Of a stretch of DNA of 64,000 bases, positions 1 to 8,304 are shown in pieces. Made by a program: the position numbers and the translations under genes. Each line of letters begins with the position of its first letter. Within the stretch, counting starts at the first letter, position 1. The notes beneath the pieces were generated by a model that had not been told where the DNA came from, searched no databases, and worked only from the letters and a program-made list of their open reading frames with translations. The DNA lies in the IMG/VR virus record IMGVR_UViG_3300045971_000344, positions 186,001 through 250,000 of that record; one strand, 5' to 3'. The stretch is from a virus.

Positions 1-1358
1 GCAAACCACGTTGCCCAGTTAGTGTCGGTAGCACAGTAAACTGCGGCGACATGACCTGATGGAGGAACAGTATTTACTTTACCTGTAAAGTTATCTACAA
101 TATCAATCCATGGAGTGTAGATAGCTCCATAAGGAGTATCAACTGCGAGTCCACCATACTTGTTATCTCTATAGTCTACCGCATCCGTAGTAGGATCAAA
201 ACGATTACCTTGCTTATCAAAAGGCATGTCCAGAATAACAAAGCAGTCTCCTCTCTTAATGGCGATATCCAGCATGCGCTTCTGTACTGAAGGGAAAGTA
301 ATACCAGCATTAATCAGTAGGTCGAACTTAACTTCTTCACGCTCATAATACAGCTGAAGACCGCTGTTCTTAACAGGCGTAGGTGGATTAGCTATCTGTG
401 AAGGGAATGCGTCTGTACCGTTGTAAATAATAGGCAGATCGGTCATACTAATAGGCGACCCATCTTCCATAGTTGTTCCACTTTCACCATTAGACAGATA
501 AGCCAGGGATGCAGGATCTGTTCCTACAGGCGGTAAATACAGTAAGATATTATCTGAAGGAATCAATGAAGGGACAATTTTATCAGTATTTAGCGCGTTA
601 TTAGCTACCCTGATATACTTGGACTTTCCGTTTATTACTGTCTCCAGAAATTGCTGACGACCATAGCCATCTACCTGCTGGTCACGACTTACTGTCCAAG
701 TCTCTACAGGCCTAGAATTGGCCGCGCTATTTTTAGAGTAAACCAAAATCTGGAAAGTATTTGGATTAGACTTATCCGTGCTGTCTTTTATATTGGCAAC
801 TGCTACCCGATAATTTCCATTATACTTATTAGGATCTGCCCCGTAAATATAAAAGAAGTCTGCGTATTTATCTGGGATCATTATAGGGTGTCCGCCTGCG
901 TCAACCATAGGAACACCACCTGCATCAGTCTGCTGCTTCAAGGTATTGGTCAGACTAAAATCTGTATCGGCAGAGTCCAAGTAAAACATATTTGGATCAT
1001 ACGCGTCTACGTCTTTAGGTGTTGCCCATTGCTTGAATCCCATACCGCCCGAACCTTTGGTTACTGAGATCCCACCAAAACGTGCTCTGTGATGAACCCT
1101 GGTAATCAGGATCTCCTGCATATACAGTAAAGCGGTTAAGACAGTTTGATGCCCAAAACCTAGACTAGCGTCTGGAGTACCAAACAAAGACAGAAACTGA
1201 TTGGGACCATTTGTTATCTTAACAATTTGGTCAACAGGACCTTGATTAGATAACAATACGACCACGCCTTTACTTACTTGTTTTTGGTGTGAAGCAACCC
1301 GAGACCTATCTTCTACCTCGATGTATACTCCAGCTGATGCTTTAACAACTGATGCCAT
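1..1358 (-). CDS. Contractile tail sheath protein (3' end outside window)
   Basis: The reading frame starts at ATG 1358 after an AAAGGAG ribosome site and runs off the left edge, so about 452 N-terminal residues are visible. The N-terminus (MASVVKASAGVYIEVEDRS) fits the usual sheath opening 'sPGVyi.E.D'. Near the visible end the stretch VPPSGHVAAVYCATD is the conserved sheath motif 'P.SG.vAgvya.tD' that precedes the C-terminal domain. The protein would polymerise around the tail tube and contract on infection. It is the most downstream gene of the head-neck-tail block, as expected for a myovirus. Tail tube and baseplate genes should follow outside the window. The family call is fairly sure; the subfamily is not determined. 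Confidence 0.85.
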   Translation of the reverse strand, partial: MASVVKASAGVYIEVEDRSRVASHQKQVSKGVVVLLSNQGPVDQIVKITNGPNQFLSLFGTPDASLGFGHQTVLTALLYMQEILITRVHHRARFGGISVTKGSGGMGFKQWATPKDVDAYDPNMFYLDSADTDFSLTNTLKQQTDAGGVPMVDAGGHPIMIPDKYADFFYIYGADPNKYNGNYRVAVANIKDSTDKSNPNTFQILVYSKNSAANSRPVETWTVSRDQQVDGYGRQQFLETVINGKSKYIRVANNALNTDKIVPSLIPSDNILLYLPPVGTDPASLAYLSNGESGTTMEDGSPISMTDLPIIYNGTDAFPSQIANPPTPVKNSGLQLYYEREEVKFDLLINAGITFPSVQKRMLDIAIKRGDCFVILDMPFDKQGNRFDPTTDAVDYRDNKYGGLAVDTPYGAIYTPWIDIVDNFTGKVNTVPPSGHVAAVYCATDTNWATWF

Positions 1359-1373
1359 AGAAGCTCCTTTCTA

Positions 1374-1700
1374 TTAGATATTATCTTGTTGTACATCTGT
1401 ACTAGAAGTGTTTGGTACATCTTGTGAACCACTCGTCTTACTTTTCTTATTACCGTAAAAAGTAGACGCGGCTGGTGACGCAGCTGGAGCAGAGGTCTCG
1501 ACCTTAGCTACTACGGGTCCATCTTTTAAGATCTTTAGACCTTTCTTAGTAAGGTCAGCCGCAGGGGTAAGAATTGTATCTTCATCAATTGATATTTGCT
1601 GACGACTTAATACTGTTGCGGAATCATGGTCTCCTTGCCGGTTAATAAATTCAATCCTCTGTGCGGTCTGGCCAAAATTTACTACTTTTACATTCGCCAT
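1374..1700 (-). CDS. Small virion-block protein of unknown function
   Basis: A 108-residue protein. I chose ATG 1700 because a CTCCTTTT complement (AAAAGGAG) sits just upstream; an upstream in-frame start would run 18 codons into the previous gene. The first ~80 residues look beta-rich and hydrophilic (MANVKVVNFGQTAQRIEF, then a stretch ending GPVVAKVE). The last ~35 residues are Ser/Thr/Ala-rich and probably disordered. It lies 15 bp upstream of the sheath gene, between neck-like genes and sheath, so a head-tail joining or tail-completion role is plausible from position only. I do not recognise the family. Confidence 0.6.
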   Translation of the reverse strand: MANVKVVNFGQTAQRIEFINRQGDHDSATVLSRQQISIDEDTILTPAADLTKKGLKILKDGPVVAKVETSAPAASPAASTFYGNKKSKTSGSQDVPNTSSTDVQQDNI

Positions 1701-1716
1701 AATACGGGTTCTCCTT

Positions 1717-2274
1717 TTAGGGTAGTGAAAGTACAGGCAATCCTTTTGTCTCACCTTTTCTTGTGTATACTAAAATATTTGTATCTATTTTATCCAAGGG
1801 TATAAAGGTAGCACCATTTTCTACAGGTACTCCCATCTCTACCCCACTTAAATTCTTAAGTTTGACCTTATGTTTTTTCCTGTTTAACTGGGTTACGTTT
1901 ATATAGAGGCCTTGATTAAGGATCTTATCGTCTGTACTATACCAAACGGTCGTTATTACGGGTAGTTCTGTTATGGGTACTTTAAGCCAGACACGACCCA
2001 TATCCCCATGATTTATAAACAGACTGTTACAATAAATTTGTGCTGGTTTATCCATATCAATACGCTGAAACTCAATTAGGATAGGCTTCTCTGGTTTTAT
2101 CGCCAAAAAGTCTGTAATTACCCCTAAGTAAGTTCCAACCTGATCTGCAGTGTAAGTAGTACTATAAAAGTTCAGTCCTGTTAGCTTAGACGCGATCTTT
2201 TCATCGCCCACAATTTTGGGCTTATTGGCGTCCGCTATTCGGATAGAAAAATTTGTGGAAATTGATTTTGCCAC
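1717..2274 (-). CDS. Neck/tail-completion-region protein, unknown
   Basis: A 185-residue protein starting at GTG 2274. A strong GAGGAGG ribosome site lies within the 3' end of the upstream gene, which it overlaps by 53 bp, so the two are probably translationally coupled. The sequence is mixed alpha/beta with no transmembrane segment or zinc motif. Towards the C-terminus a basic strand (QLNRKKHKVKLKNLSG) precedes two more strands. It lies in the capsid-to-sheath interval where myoviruses keep neck, tail terminator and completion genes. I assign no precise function. Confidence 0.6.
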   Translation of the reverse strand: MAKSISTNFSIRIADANKPKIVGDEKIASKLTGLNFYSTTYTADQVGTYLGVITDFLAIKPEKPILIEFQRIDMDKPAQIYCNSLFINHGDMGRVWLKVPITELPVITTVWYSTDDKILNQGLYINVTQLNRKKHKVKLKNLSGVEMGVPVENGATFIPLDKIDTNILVYTRKGETKGLPVLSLP

Positions 2275-3007
2275 TGGCGTCCTCCTCTTCGCTTAAGACG
2301 TAGGAGAATTGTAATTGAGGGTCCAAATTTGCTTCTTCTGTATAAACATTTATCTTTACGTTCTTCACAGTTGGTGCAAAGGTAGTGAAGCCCATCCAAG
2401 ACTGAACCTCGAATCCGCAAGTTAAATGCCCTGTTGCAAAGTCATTTTCTTGGTCAGTGTTGATTCCCATTTCAGGAAAACTTATGTTACCTGTACGTTG
2501 GACCTTTACTTTAGCAAGCTGATCAAACGCCTTTATACCAAAATTGAATGCCCGACTAACGTCAGCCAAAAAGATTGACTGAGTTATACTAAGCATGCGC
2601 TGAATGTCTGAATCTAAAATATTAAGAGTGATATTGAATTTTATAGGAAACAGATAAGACACAGGAACTGCGTTTCCACTAAACTGAGGATTTATTATTC
2701 CTCTACGTGCCGCCGCCCCAGTATTTATTTGGTCCTTTACTAGGTCTAGATCTACAAAGTTCAAGTAACAGTAAGGGTATTTCAAGTTTCCTTTTGTTCT
2801 TTTGAATAACAGCTCTTTAAAACGGTCGGTAAACGCAAACTCTGGTGTGGTCGTACTCTGGACAATGCGGTTAAATGAAGACCTCAACCCGTGGAGGGTA
2901 AGGTTCAACCAGGATATATCTTTTATTGCCTGAATACTATTTGTAGTATATCCTGAAATATCTGTGTTAAATAAAAAGCTTACGTCTTGTTGATCCTGGT
3001 TATCCAT
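2222..3007 (-). CDS. Neck/tail-completion-region protein, unknown
   Basis: A 261-residue protein starting MDNQDQQDVSFLFNTDI. The middle (residues ~80-200) alternates short strands and loops and contains a Tyr/Asn-rich stretch (YPYCYLNFVDLDLVKDQ) of the kind seen in phage neck or tail-terminator proteins, but I cannot tie it to a named family. The C-terminus overlaps the next gene by 53 bp. It starts 3 bp downstream of the previous gene's stop, so it is co-transcribed with the capsid-block genes. A structural role is inferred from context only. Confidence 0.6.
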   Translation of the reverse strand: MDNQDQQDVSFLFNTDISGYTTNSIQAIKDISWLNLTLHGLRSSFNRIVQSTTTPEFAFTDRFKELLFKRTKGNLKYPYCYLNFVDLDLVKDQINTGAAARRGIINPQFSGNAVPVSYLFPIKFNITLNILDSDIQRMLSITQSIFLADVSRAFNFGIKAFDQLAKVKVQRTGNISFPEMGINTDQENDFATGHLTCGFEVQSWMGFTTFAPTVKNVKINVYTEEANLDPQLQFSYVLSEEEDASGKINFHKFFYPNSGRQ

Positions 3008-3010
3008 AGG

Positions 3011-3730
3011 TCACCCTAATAACAACGGTTTTACTGCCTTATGTAATTTCTTCAAGATCTTTTCGTTAATCTTATGGAGCCTGTTTAAGACCCCATTAAC
3101 TACATCTATGAGCTCTGCATCTCGCCCATTCCCCGAAGCTAAATCAGGAAGGATCTTAATCAACTTAGGAATATACTTTTTAGATTCCCAGTCATTAGAT
3201 CTAACCTTTAAAGCTATCATAGCGTTCTTTACGGCCTCGACTAATTCAGAATAAGATAGCGTAGCTACTGAGTGTTCTCTATGGACGTCAGAGGACTCAA
3301 ACTCGCAGACGCAAGGATATGACTCACAGTCCGGACACTCATATTCTTCATCCGGATCGTCTTCAGTTATATCCATAGTAAATTCGTTGGATGCTCTTGT
3401 TTTCTTTATTGTCCTAACCGCGTAGTTCAACTCAGAAACAGACATAGGTCCGTCTGATTCTAAGGAGTCTTCTATAGCTGATAGCACTCTATTAGAGGAG
3501 ATCTGAATATCTGATAGTCTCAGCTCGGAAGAAGAAACCGAAATATTACGGTCATTTTTTATAACGGACTTTATGAAAGTATCATGGTCAGAACAAGAGC
3601 ATGCAGTGGCAAAAAAGCGTGCCGCGGCCTTCATATCGTTAGCCTGGTAGGCTTTTATAGCCAACACCATTAGATTAGATGTAAGCATGAATGTCTCCAA
3701 TGTATACTTCACGTTAATTTTTATTCTCAT
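3011..3730 (-). CDS. Unknown virion-block protein with Cys-pair motif and N-terminal strand leader
   Basis: A 239-residue protein whose N-terminus (MRIKINVKYTLETFM) resembles the basic plus beta-strand leader common in this genome. Residues ~35-50 hold Cys, Cys and His (ATACSCSDHD), and residues ~130-145 hold a CPDCESYPCVC cluster inside a strongly acidic segment, a possible small metal site. The C-terminal ~70 residues are helical and basic (ENILKKLHK-like). It is the first gene after the capsid terminator and has an AT-rich promoter-like element (CATAATTTACC) directly before its ATG. The position would suit a head-completion protein, but that is inference. Confidence 0.6.
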   Translation of the reverse strand: MRIKINVKYTLETFMLTSNLMVLAIKAYQANDMKAAARFFATACSCSDHDTFIKSVIKNDRNISVSSSELRLSDIQISSNRVLSAIEDSLESDGPMSVSELNYAVRTIKKTRASNEFTMDITEDDPDEEYECPDCESYPCVCEFESSDVHREHSVATLSYSELVEAVKNAMIALKVRSNDWESKKYIPKLIKILPDLASGNGRDAELIDVVNGVLNRLHKINEKILKKLHKAVKPLLLG

Positions 3731-3742
3731 TGGTAAATTATG

Positions 3743-3814
3743 AAAAAAGGGAGAGAGAATTAATCCCTCCCCCTTTATCTCAGCTAATATTTACGTTACT
3801 TACGACTAACGTAA
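3743..3814 (-). terminator. Rho-independent terminator after the capsid gene
   Basis: On the minus strand GGGAG (3771-3767) pairs with CTCCC (3753-3749) and is followed directly by six T residues (3748-3743), the classic intrinsic terminator form. A second 7-bp hairpin (TTACGTT 3791-3797 with AACGTAA 3808-3814) lies between the capsid stop codon and this terminator and may protect the 3' end of the capsid mRNA. Confidence 0.75.
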
Positions 3815-3835
3815 CCCATTGAAATCATTGAGTTT

Positions 3836-4930
3836 TCATCCCAGCTTTTGGCCTTTAGCAACTGAGCGCGCGTTGGTCAGAATCATGGACAGAGATTCTG
3901 CCAAGAACCAGCCCTTGCTGTTACGGCCCTGGAGTGATCCGTCGATGGGTGTTGACTCAACGCCGCCCCTTGTGGTGTACTGACCATGATTCTGAGGAGC
4001 ACCTACTACGTAGATTTCACCTGGGTTGAGAACCTGCAGTTCAGGTGCACGATAGCCGTCTGTTACGATTCTGAGTCCCAGAAGAATTCCGAGCTCACCG
4101 TTCAGAACGAGGTCGTACTTGCTGACCGGATCAAGCATGCTCTGGAATTCGCTATTGCTAACAATGTCATTCCAGAAGTCCTGTGCGAGCAGACAGGTAG
4201 TTGCAGGGATTTTCCAGTGAGCAACATTGTTCCTAAGTGTAGACAGAGTCGTTGGGCTAAGCTGGCCTGCGATATAGGTGATGTTATTGGCACTACCAAC
4301 AGTACCATCAGCCATTTTCTTCCAGGTAAGGTCTTCCTGAACCATGATGTTCTGCAGACCTTCTGTGTACTTCTCGTCCAGAATGTCGCTCGAGATCTGG
4401 TCGATATCGCGGTTTTCTACTTCAACATTGGCGTTGATGTAGAACTCGGGTGGATAGTAAATGCGCTCACGGACGAGCTGAGGGATGATGTCCGATACCG
4501 AAGTAGCAACCATTGCTACTACGTTGTTTACGCGCATACGGGCGCGTGGAATTTCACCCTGATTGAGCTGCTCTTCAACCATGAGGTTACGAGCAAAACC
4601 TTCACGATAAGCTGCTTCTTCAATCTTTGCGGCAAGTGCAACGCCGAGTTGTCCCCATTTAATGCCAGACTTGTCGTTATACGCTGCGGCGAGAACTTCA
4701 CGATGGAGTTTGCGGTCCTTCTCAGGAACGGACCGTACGATTTCACCACGTGAACTTGCTGTTACCAGTTCAGTGATTTTGCCCAGAAGGTCTTTGTTAG
4801 AGGAAGCGTTAATTTCGCCGTTAGATGCAATAGCTGCCTCACGCGAGGTACCAAGACGAAGGTCTGTAATTTCTGCACCCGAAGCAAGGGTGAATTTTAC
4901 ACCGGCATAGGGATTACGTTTTGACTTCAT
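3836..4930 (-). CDS. Major capsid protein, HK97 fold
   Basis: A 364-residue protein. The order of elements fits HK97-fold major capsid proteins: a long helical region (residues ~95-130), a beta strand with NANVEVENRDI typical of the E-loop to spine region, an A-domain-like central part, and near the end the very typical GELGILLGLRIVTDGY stretch. It lies downstream of scaffold-like and decoration-like genes and is followed by a strong terminator, as expected for a highly expressed coat gene. Residues 11-20 (VKFTLASGAE) and 55-63 (LVTASSRGE) resemble the leader/processing motif found in many other proteins here, so the N-terminus may be cleaved during maturation (inference). Confidence 0.85.
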   Translation of the reverse strand: MKSKRNPYAGVKFTLASGAEITDLRLGTSREAAIASNGEINASSNKDLLGKITELVTASSRGEIVRSVPEKDRKLHREVLAAAYNDKSGIKWGQLGVALAAKIEEAAYREGFARNLMVEEQLNQGEIPRARMRVNNVVAMVATSVSDIIPQLVRERIYYPPEFYINANVEVENRDIDQISSDILDEKYTEGLQNIMVQEDLTWKKMADGTVGSANNITYIAGQLSPTTLSTLRNNVAHWKIPATTCLLAQDFWNDIVSNSEFQSMLDPVSKYDLVLNGELGILLGLRIVTDGYRAPELQVLNPGEIYVVGAPQNHGQYTTRGGVESTPIDGSLQGRNSKGWFLAESLSMILTNARSVAKGQKLG

Positions 4931-4984
4931 TCATTTTCTCCTTTTTATTGAGTAATATGGTATATTGTTTTTTATTAACTTGGG

Positions 4985-5725
4985 TTAGGCGCCACTGTAA
5001 GGACCAAAATAGAGCGTCAAGAAAGCACCAAAGAACGAGCCATTAGGCGCGGTAGGAGCTTCAATGATGTTTGCGCCCTTAAGCTCAGTACCACCAGATT
5101 TAAGAGTGAAGATACCATTACCCAGATAAATAGGACCTTCAGTTTGGGTCCAATCATCAGTTACATCAAACTGGTCTGTGGCTACATCACCTTCTACGAT
5201 TACACCAGAAACAGCATAATACTGTGCGGCAGTAAATCCGCCGGCAGGGCCATTGCCCTGGGCATTGATTGCTTCTACAACTGTAGGTACATACTTGTAG
5301 ACGGCTTTGATTGAAACAGGAGCCAAAGCAGTACCAGCATTAGCAGAGTGAAGAGTAACAACACCAGTAGAGGTATTTACGCTGAATTTACCAGCTGCTT
5401 CTGAACCAGCGGCTACAGCCTGAAGGTAAGCCCCATTAACAATGATAGCAACCTGACCAGCTACGAGAGAAATACGAGCCAAGCTGATAGCTGTGCTACC
5501 ATTACCAACAAAGGTTTCTACTGCAGTCATCTGACTAGGAACTGCGACCTGTGAAAGACTCACGCCAGCAAACTTCTCACCAGCTACGCCCTGTGAAGGA
5601 CGTACTTTTGCAGAGCCTGCCTCGTTCACATAAACCAAGGGTACGCCTTCCTGTGCAATGTCATGACCAGTAGCAACATTGCGGTGAAGCGACTTGATGA
5701 TACGGGTTTTCTGAAGTTTAATCAT
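4985..5725 (-). CDS. Putative capsid decoration / head-stabilising protein
   Basis: A 246-residue protein, rich in Ala, Gly, Val and Thr with almost no charged clusters, predicted all-beta. The N-terminal section (NVATGHDIAQEGVPLVYV, then GVAGEKFAGVSLSQ) is typical of phage head-decoration-type proteins, where a strand is followed by 'G..faGvs'. It lies 54 bp upstream of the major capsid gene in the same orientation with its own strong ribosome site. It would bind the outer surface of the capsid lattice. Alternative: an unrelated structural protein; the call rests on composition and position. Confidence 0.55.
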   Translation of the reverse strand: MIKLQKTRIIKSLHRNVATGHDIAQEGVPLVYVNEAGSAKVRPSQGVAGEKFAGVSLSQVAVPSQMTAVETFVGNGSTAISLARISLVAGQVAIIVNGAYLQAVAAGSEAAGKFSVNTSTGVVTLHSANAGTALAPVSIKAVYKYVPTVVEAINAQGNGPAGGFTAAQYYAVSGVIVEGDVATDQFDVTDDWTQTEGPIYLGNGIFTLKSGGTELKGANIIEAPTAPNGSFFGAFLTLYFGPYSGA

Positions 5726-5776
5726 TTGATTCTGTCTCCTTTTTAATTTATTAGTTTAAAATCTGCCTAGAGTAAA

Positions 5777-7618
5777 CTAGAGCGATTTAATCGCTGTTTT
5801 AAGAATATTTGAAAAGTCGTTATTGCCGACTACCGAACTCGCTTGTGCTACATTGCCGCTGTTGCGCGAACCAAACATCTTGGAAGAGGCTTCTACTGCG
5901 GTATCTTCCTGCTGTTCCTGATCGTCCACTTCTTCAACTACAGGCTCTTCTACATCTACGTCTTCATCAGCGACAGTGATATAAGAAGTACCGATAATTG
6001 CCTTTGAAAGCTCTACCCGAACTTCCTGAGGTTTAGCATGAAGTTCACAAGCCTTTTCAATCAAGATTCTGGAGTAATCTTCAGCTGTTTCCTTAAACAC
6101 GCGGTCAATTACGCGGTGGGGCTGAGGAATTCCCATTGAAGAAAGTTCTTCCCACATCCGAACCTTAAGGGGATTGATGACCTCACCGAAGAATCCTCGG
6201 TTAATTCCAGCAGCGGCCATACCCATTGAAACCTTAAAATCAGATGCAAGAGTCTTGAGCTTGTTGTCAACTTTGGTCTCTGCGCTAGCAATTTCTGTAG
6301 CAACAGCGCTATTGATAAGTCCTTTAATCGGGGCAGAGATTACGATTGGAGTAAATCCCACTCCATTCAAACCTTTGAGGCCCGAAGAGGCAATAACCTG
6401 CTTTACAACTTTACCAAATGCGTCTGTATGGAAGATGTCTTTGTTCTGACCAGCAGTCTCTACAGTTGCATAGGCTACAGGAAGACCATTAACATTTACC
6501 AGCCAACGCTTTACACCATTCATTGAGGAGCTGTACTCTACATCGCAGTCATCGCCATCCTCAACTTCTGAGCCATTAACGAGATCGATATCAACTGAAC
6601 CTTCATCGTCTACGTAAAAATCTCCGTCCAGGTCTTCACTGTCTTCAAGTTCTTCATCATCAAGTTCATCACCAAGATCAAGATCTTCATCGTCTTCGAG
6701 TGCATCACCTTCTCCAACTTCTACTTCCTCGTCATCAAAGTCCTCGTCTTCATCGAGTTCGTCTCCGGGCTCTAGGTCTTCATCTTCATTCTCTTCATCA
6801 AGTTCATCTCCGTCCAGCTCTTCAAGGTCTTCCTCTTCTTCGTCTAGCTCATCACCAGTCTCAATGTCCTCATCCTCATCGTCTTCATCGAGTTCGTCTC
6901 CGAGCTCTAGGTCTTCATCATCTTCCTCATCCAACTCATCACCTTCAAGATCCTCAAGATCTTCGTCTTCATCAAGATCATCACCAAAGCTTTCCAAATC
7001 CTCGCCGTCATCTTCGTCTTCGTCCAGCTCATCACCCTCAAGATCATCTACAATTTCTTCATCTTCATCAAGTTCATCGCCTTCGATATCTTCAAGCTCT
7101 TCATCTTCATCAAGTTCATCACCATCAAGATCATCTTCAAGCTCTTCATCTTCATCAAGTTCATCGCCTTCGCAATCCTCATCACCTTCACAGTCTTCTT
7201 CGTCCATAGCATCAAATTCTTCGTTAGAAGGAATATCGAGCTCTACGGGCTCATAATCTTCTTCTTCAACTTCGGCCGCACAGAGAATGCAATGCTTAAG
7301 CTTTGTCTCACTGAGAATCGTTTCTTTACAGCAACTGCACTCTGTAGTGTACGCACGGACTCCATTACCTGAACGACCATCACTTGCTGTAGTAAGATTC
7401 AGGTCCTTTGCAAGTACACGAGCATGGTTTACTCCAGTTTTCGGATCCCAAAATTTTACCCCCGGAATCTTGTTTACTGCAAGTACACGCCCATCGTTTG
7501 CCACAATAAGTTGTTTCTTGTGGCCAGCGATTACCTGAACAAACTTCTGTGCTGCAGACTCTAATGATCCCGCAACTGTTACTACGCCAGAAAACCTAAG
7601 TTGCTTGCGTTTTGCCAT
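5777..7618 (-). CDS. Acidic scaffold-like (prohead core) protein with zinc-ribbon-like motif
   Basis: A 613-residue protein in three parts. Residues 1-~90 are a compact basic N-terminal region opening MAKRKQLRFSGVVTVAGS. Residues ~95-120 carry two CxxC pairs (ECSCCKE and HCILCAAE), a likely zinc ribbon. Residues ~135-360 are an extreme acidic tract built from degenerate GDELDEDEDLED-type units, encoded by repetitive GAA/GAT codons. The remaining ~250 residues are a folded domain that includes a helical segment (MGMAAAGINRGFFGEV). The acidic bulk and its place just upstream of decoration and capsid genes suggest a prohead core/scaffold, comparable in character but not in sequence to T4 core proteins. 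It could also include the prohead protease; I see no clear serine-protease triad. Confidence 0.6.
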   Translation of the reverse strand: MAKRKQLRFSGVVTVAGSLESAAQKFVQVIAGHKKQLIVANDGRVLAVNKIPGVKFWDPKTGVNHARVLAKDLNLTTASDGRSGNGVRAYTTECSCCKETILSETKLKHCILCAAEVEEEDYEPVELDIPSNEEFDAMDEEDCEGDEDCEGDELDEDEELEDDLDGDELDEDEELEDIEGDELDEDEEIVDDLEGDELDEDEDDGEDLESFGDDLDEDEDLEDLEGDELDEEDDEDLELGDELDEDDEDEDIETGDELDEEEEDLEELDGDELDEENEDEDLEPGDELDEDEDFDDEEVEVGEGDALEDDEDLDLGDELDDEELEDSEDLDGDFYVDDEGSVDIDLVNGSEVEDGDDCDVEYSSSMNGVKRWLVNVNGLPVAYATVETAGQNKDIFHTDAFGKVVKQVIASSGLKGLNGVGFTPIVISAPIKGLINSAVATEIASAETKVDNKLKTLASDFKVSMGMAAAGINRGFFGEVINPLKVRMWEELSSMGIPQPHRVIDRVFKETAEDYSRILIEKACELHAKPQEVRVELSKAIIGTSYITVADEDVDVEEPVVEEVDDQEQQEDTAVEASSKMFGSRNSGNVAQASSVVGNNDFSNILKTAIKSL

Positions 7619-7624
7619 TTGTTT

Positions 7625-7735
7625 CTCCTTTCACTGGATATAACCTACTTCACTAGGTTTAGTAAAATGTTACAGATATGTTACGACCCACAAAACACGT
7701 TCATTATGTATATAAATTATTAACTTCAAATTTTA
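7625..7735 (-). promoter_or_regulatory. Promoter/leader region of the head operon
   Basis: About 110 bp between ferritin and the scaffold-like gene. On the minus strand it contains the recurring AT-rich element (AATAATTTATATACAT, about 7727-7710). Nearer the start codon is a 6-bp hairpin formed by AACCTA and TAGGTT (about 7643-7660). A GGAG ribosome site precedes ATG 7618. The arrangement fits a phage promoter with a structured leader for the abundant head mRNAs. Confidence 0.45.
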
Positions 7736-7756
7736 TATATCTATTTTACCCATATT

Positions 7757-8299
7757 CTACAACCCTTTTAACTCATGGTCAATTAAGAGCAATCCACCTG
7801 GGTTGTCCAAAGCTAATTCTATTCGGTCAATTATGTTTTTTAAGGACGCCTCTTCTTCAATCTGCTCTTTTATAAACGGTTGAAACCAGATAGCAGTAAC
7901 TATATCCATTTGCTGATAGATTTCAGTTAAGCCCTTTGTTCCAAACACCTCAATCTGGAGCGCCGTTAAGAACGCTTCTTTTAAGGTAGATATAGTAATA
8001 GTAAAGCTCTCAATAGTAGGGATTGTAATATTCAACTGTTTATCTCTGAGGTAGTCAATAATGATATGAGCATGAGATCTTTCTTCGGTGCTTCTTTTAG
8101 AAAAGTAAGAAGACGCACCGGTATAACCCATAAGATCGCAATCTAAAGAGAGCTTTAGATACACAAAGCTATTATAGAATTCGGTTCCTATTTGCTTAGT
8201 AAGATCCGCGTAGACCTCAGGTGCTATTGGAGTAACAGATAGTCCTCCACTTCCGCTTGCAGTTAGTACATTTAGTTTAAATGGGTTTGTTTTTGACAT
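7757..8299 (-). CDS. Ferritin (non-haem, FtnA-like)
   Basis: A 180-residue protein. I chose ATG 8299, with AAGGAG 8 bases upstream, over the upstream in-frame GTG 8305. From residue ~26 it follows the bacterial ferritin pattern: helix A with Glu40 (TEFYNS), helix B with Glu73 and His76 (STEERSHAH), helix C with Glu117 (LQIEVFG) and helix D with Gln146 and Glu149/150 (KEQIEEE). These match the ferroxidase-centre ligands of FtnA in spacing. Ferritin oxidises Fe(II) and stores the mineral inside a 24-mer shell. Unusual is the ~25-residue N-terminal extension (FKLNVLTASGSGG), which resembles the leader of many other proteins in this phage, and the location directly upstream of head genes. Confidence 0.85.
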   Translation of the reverse strand: MSKTNPFKLNVLTASGSGGLSVTPIAPEVYADLTKQIGTEFYNSFVYLKLSLDCDLMGYTGASSYFSKRSTEERSHAHIIIDYLRDKQLNITIPTIESFTITISTLKEAFLTALQIEVFGTKGLTEIYQQMDIVTAIWFQPFIKEQIEEEASLKNIIDRIELALDNPGGLLLIDHELKGL

Positions 8300-8304
8300 G
8301 AACA

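Noticed and set aside
6700-7256. Plus-strand Ser- and His/Leu-rich ORFs
   Set aside because: They are antisense shadows of the acidic GAA/GAT-codon tract of the scaffold-like gene.
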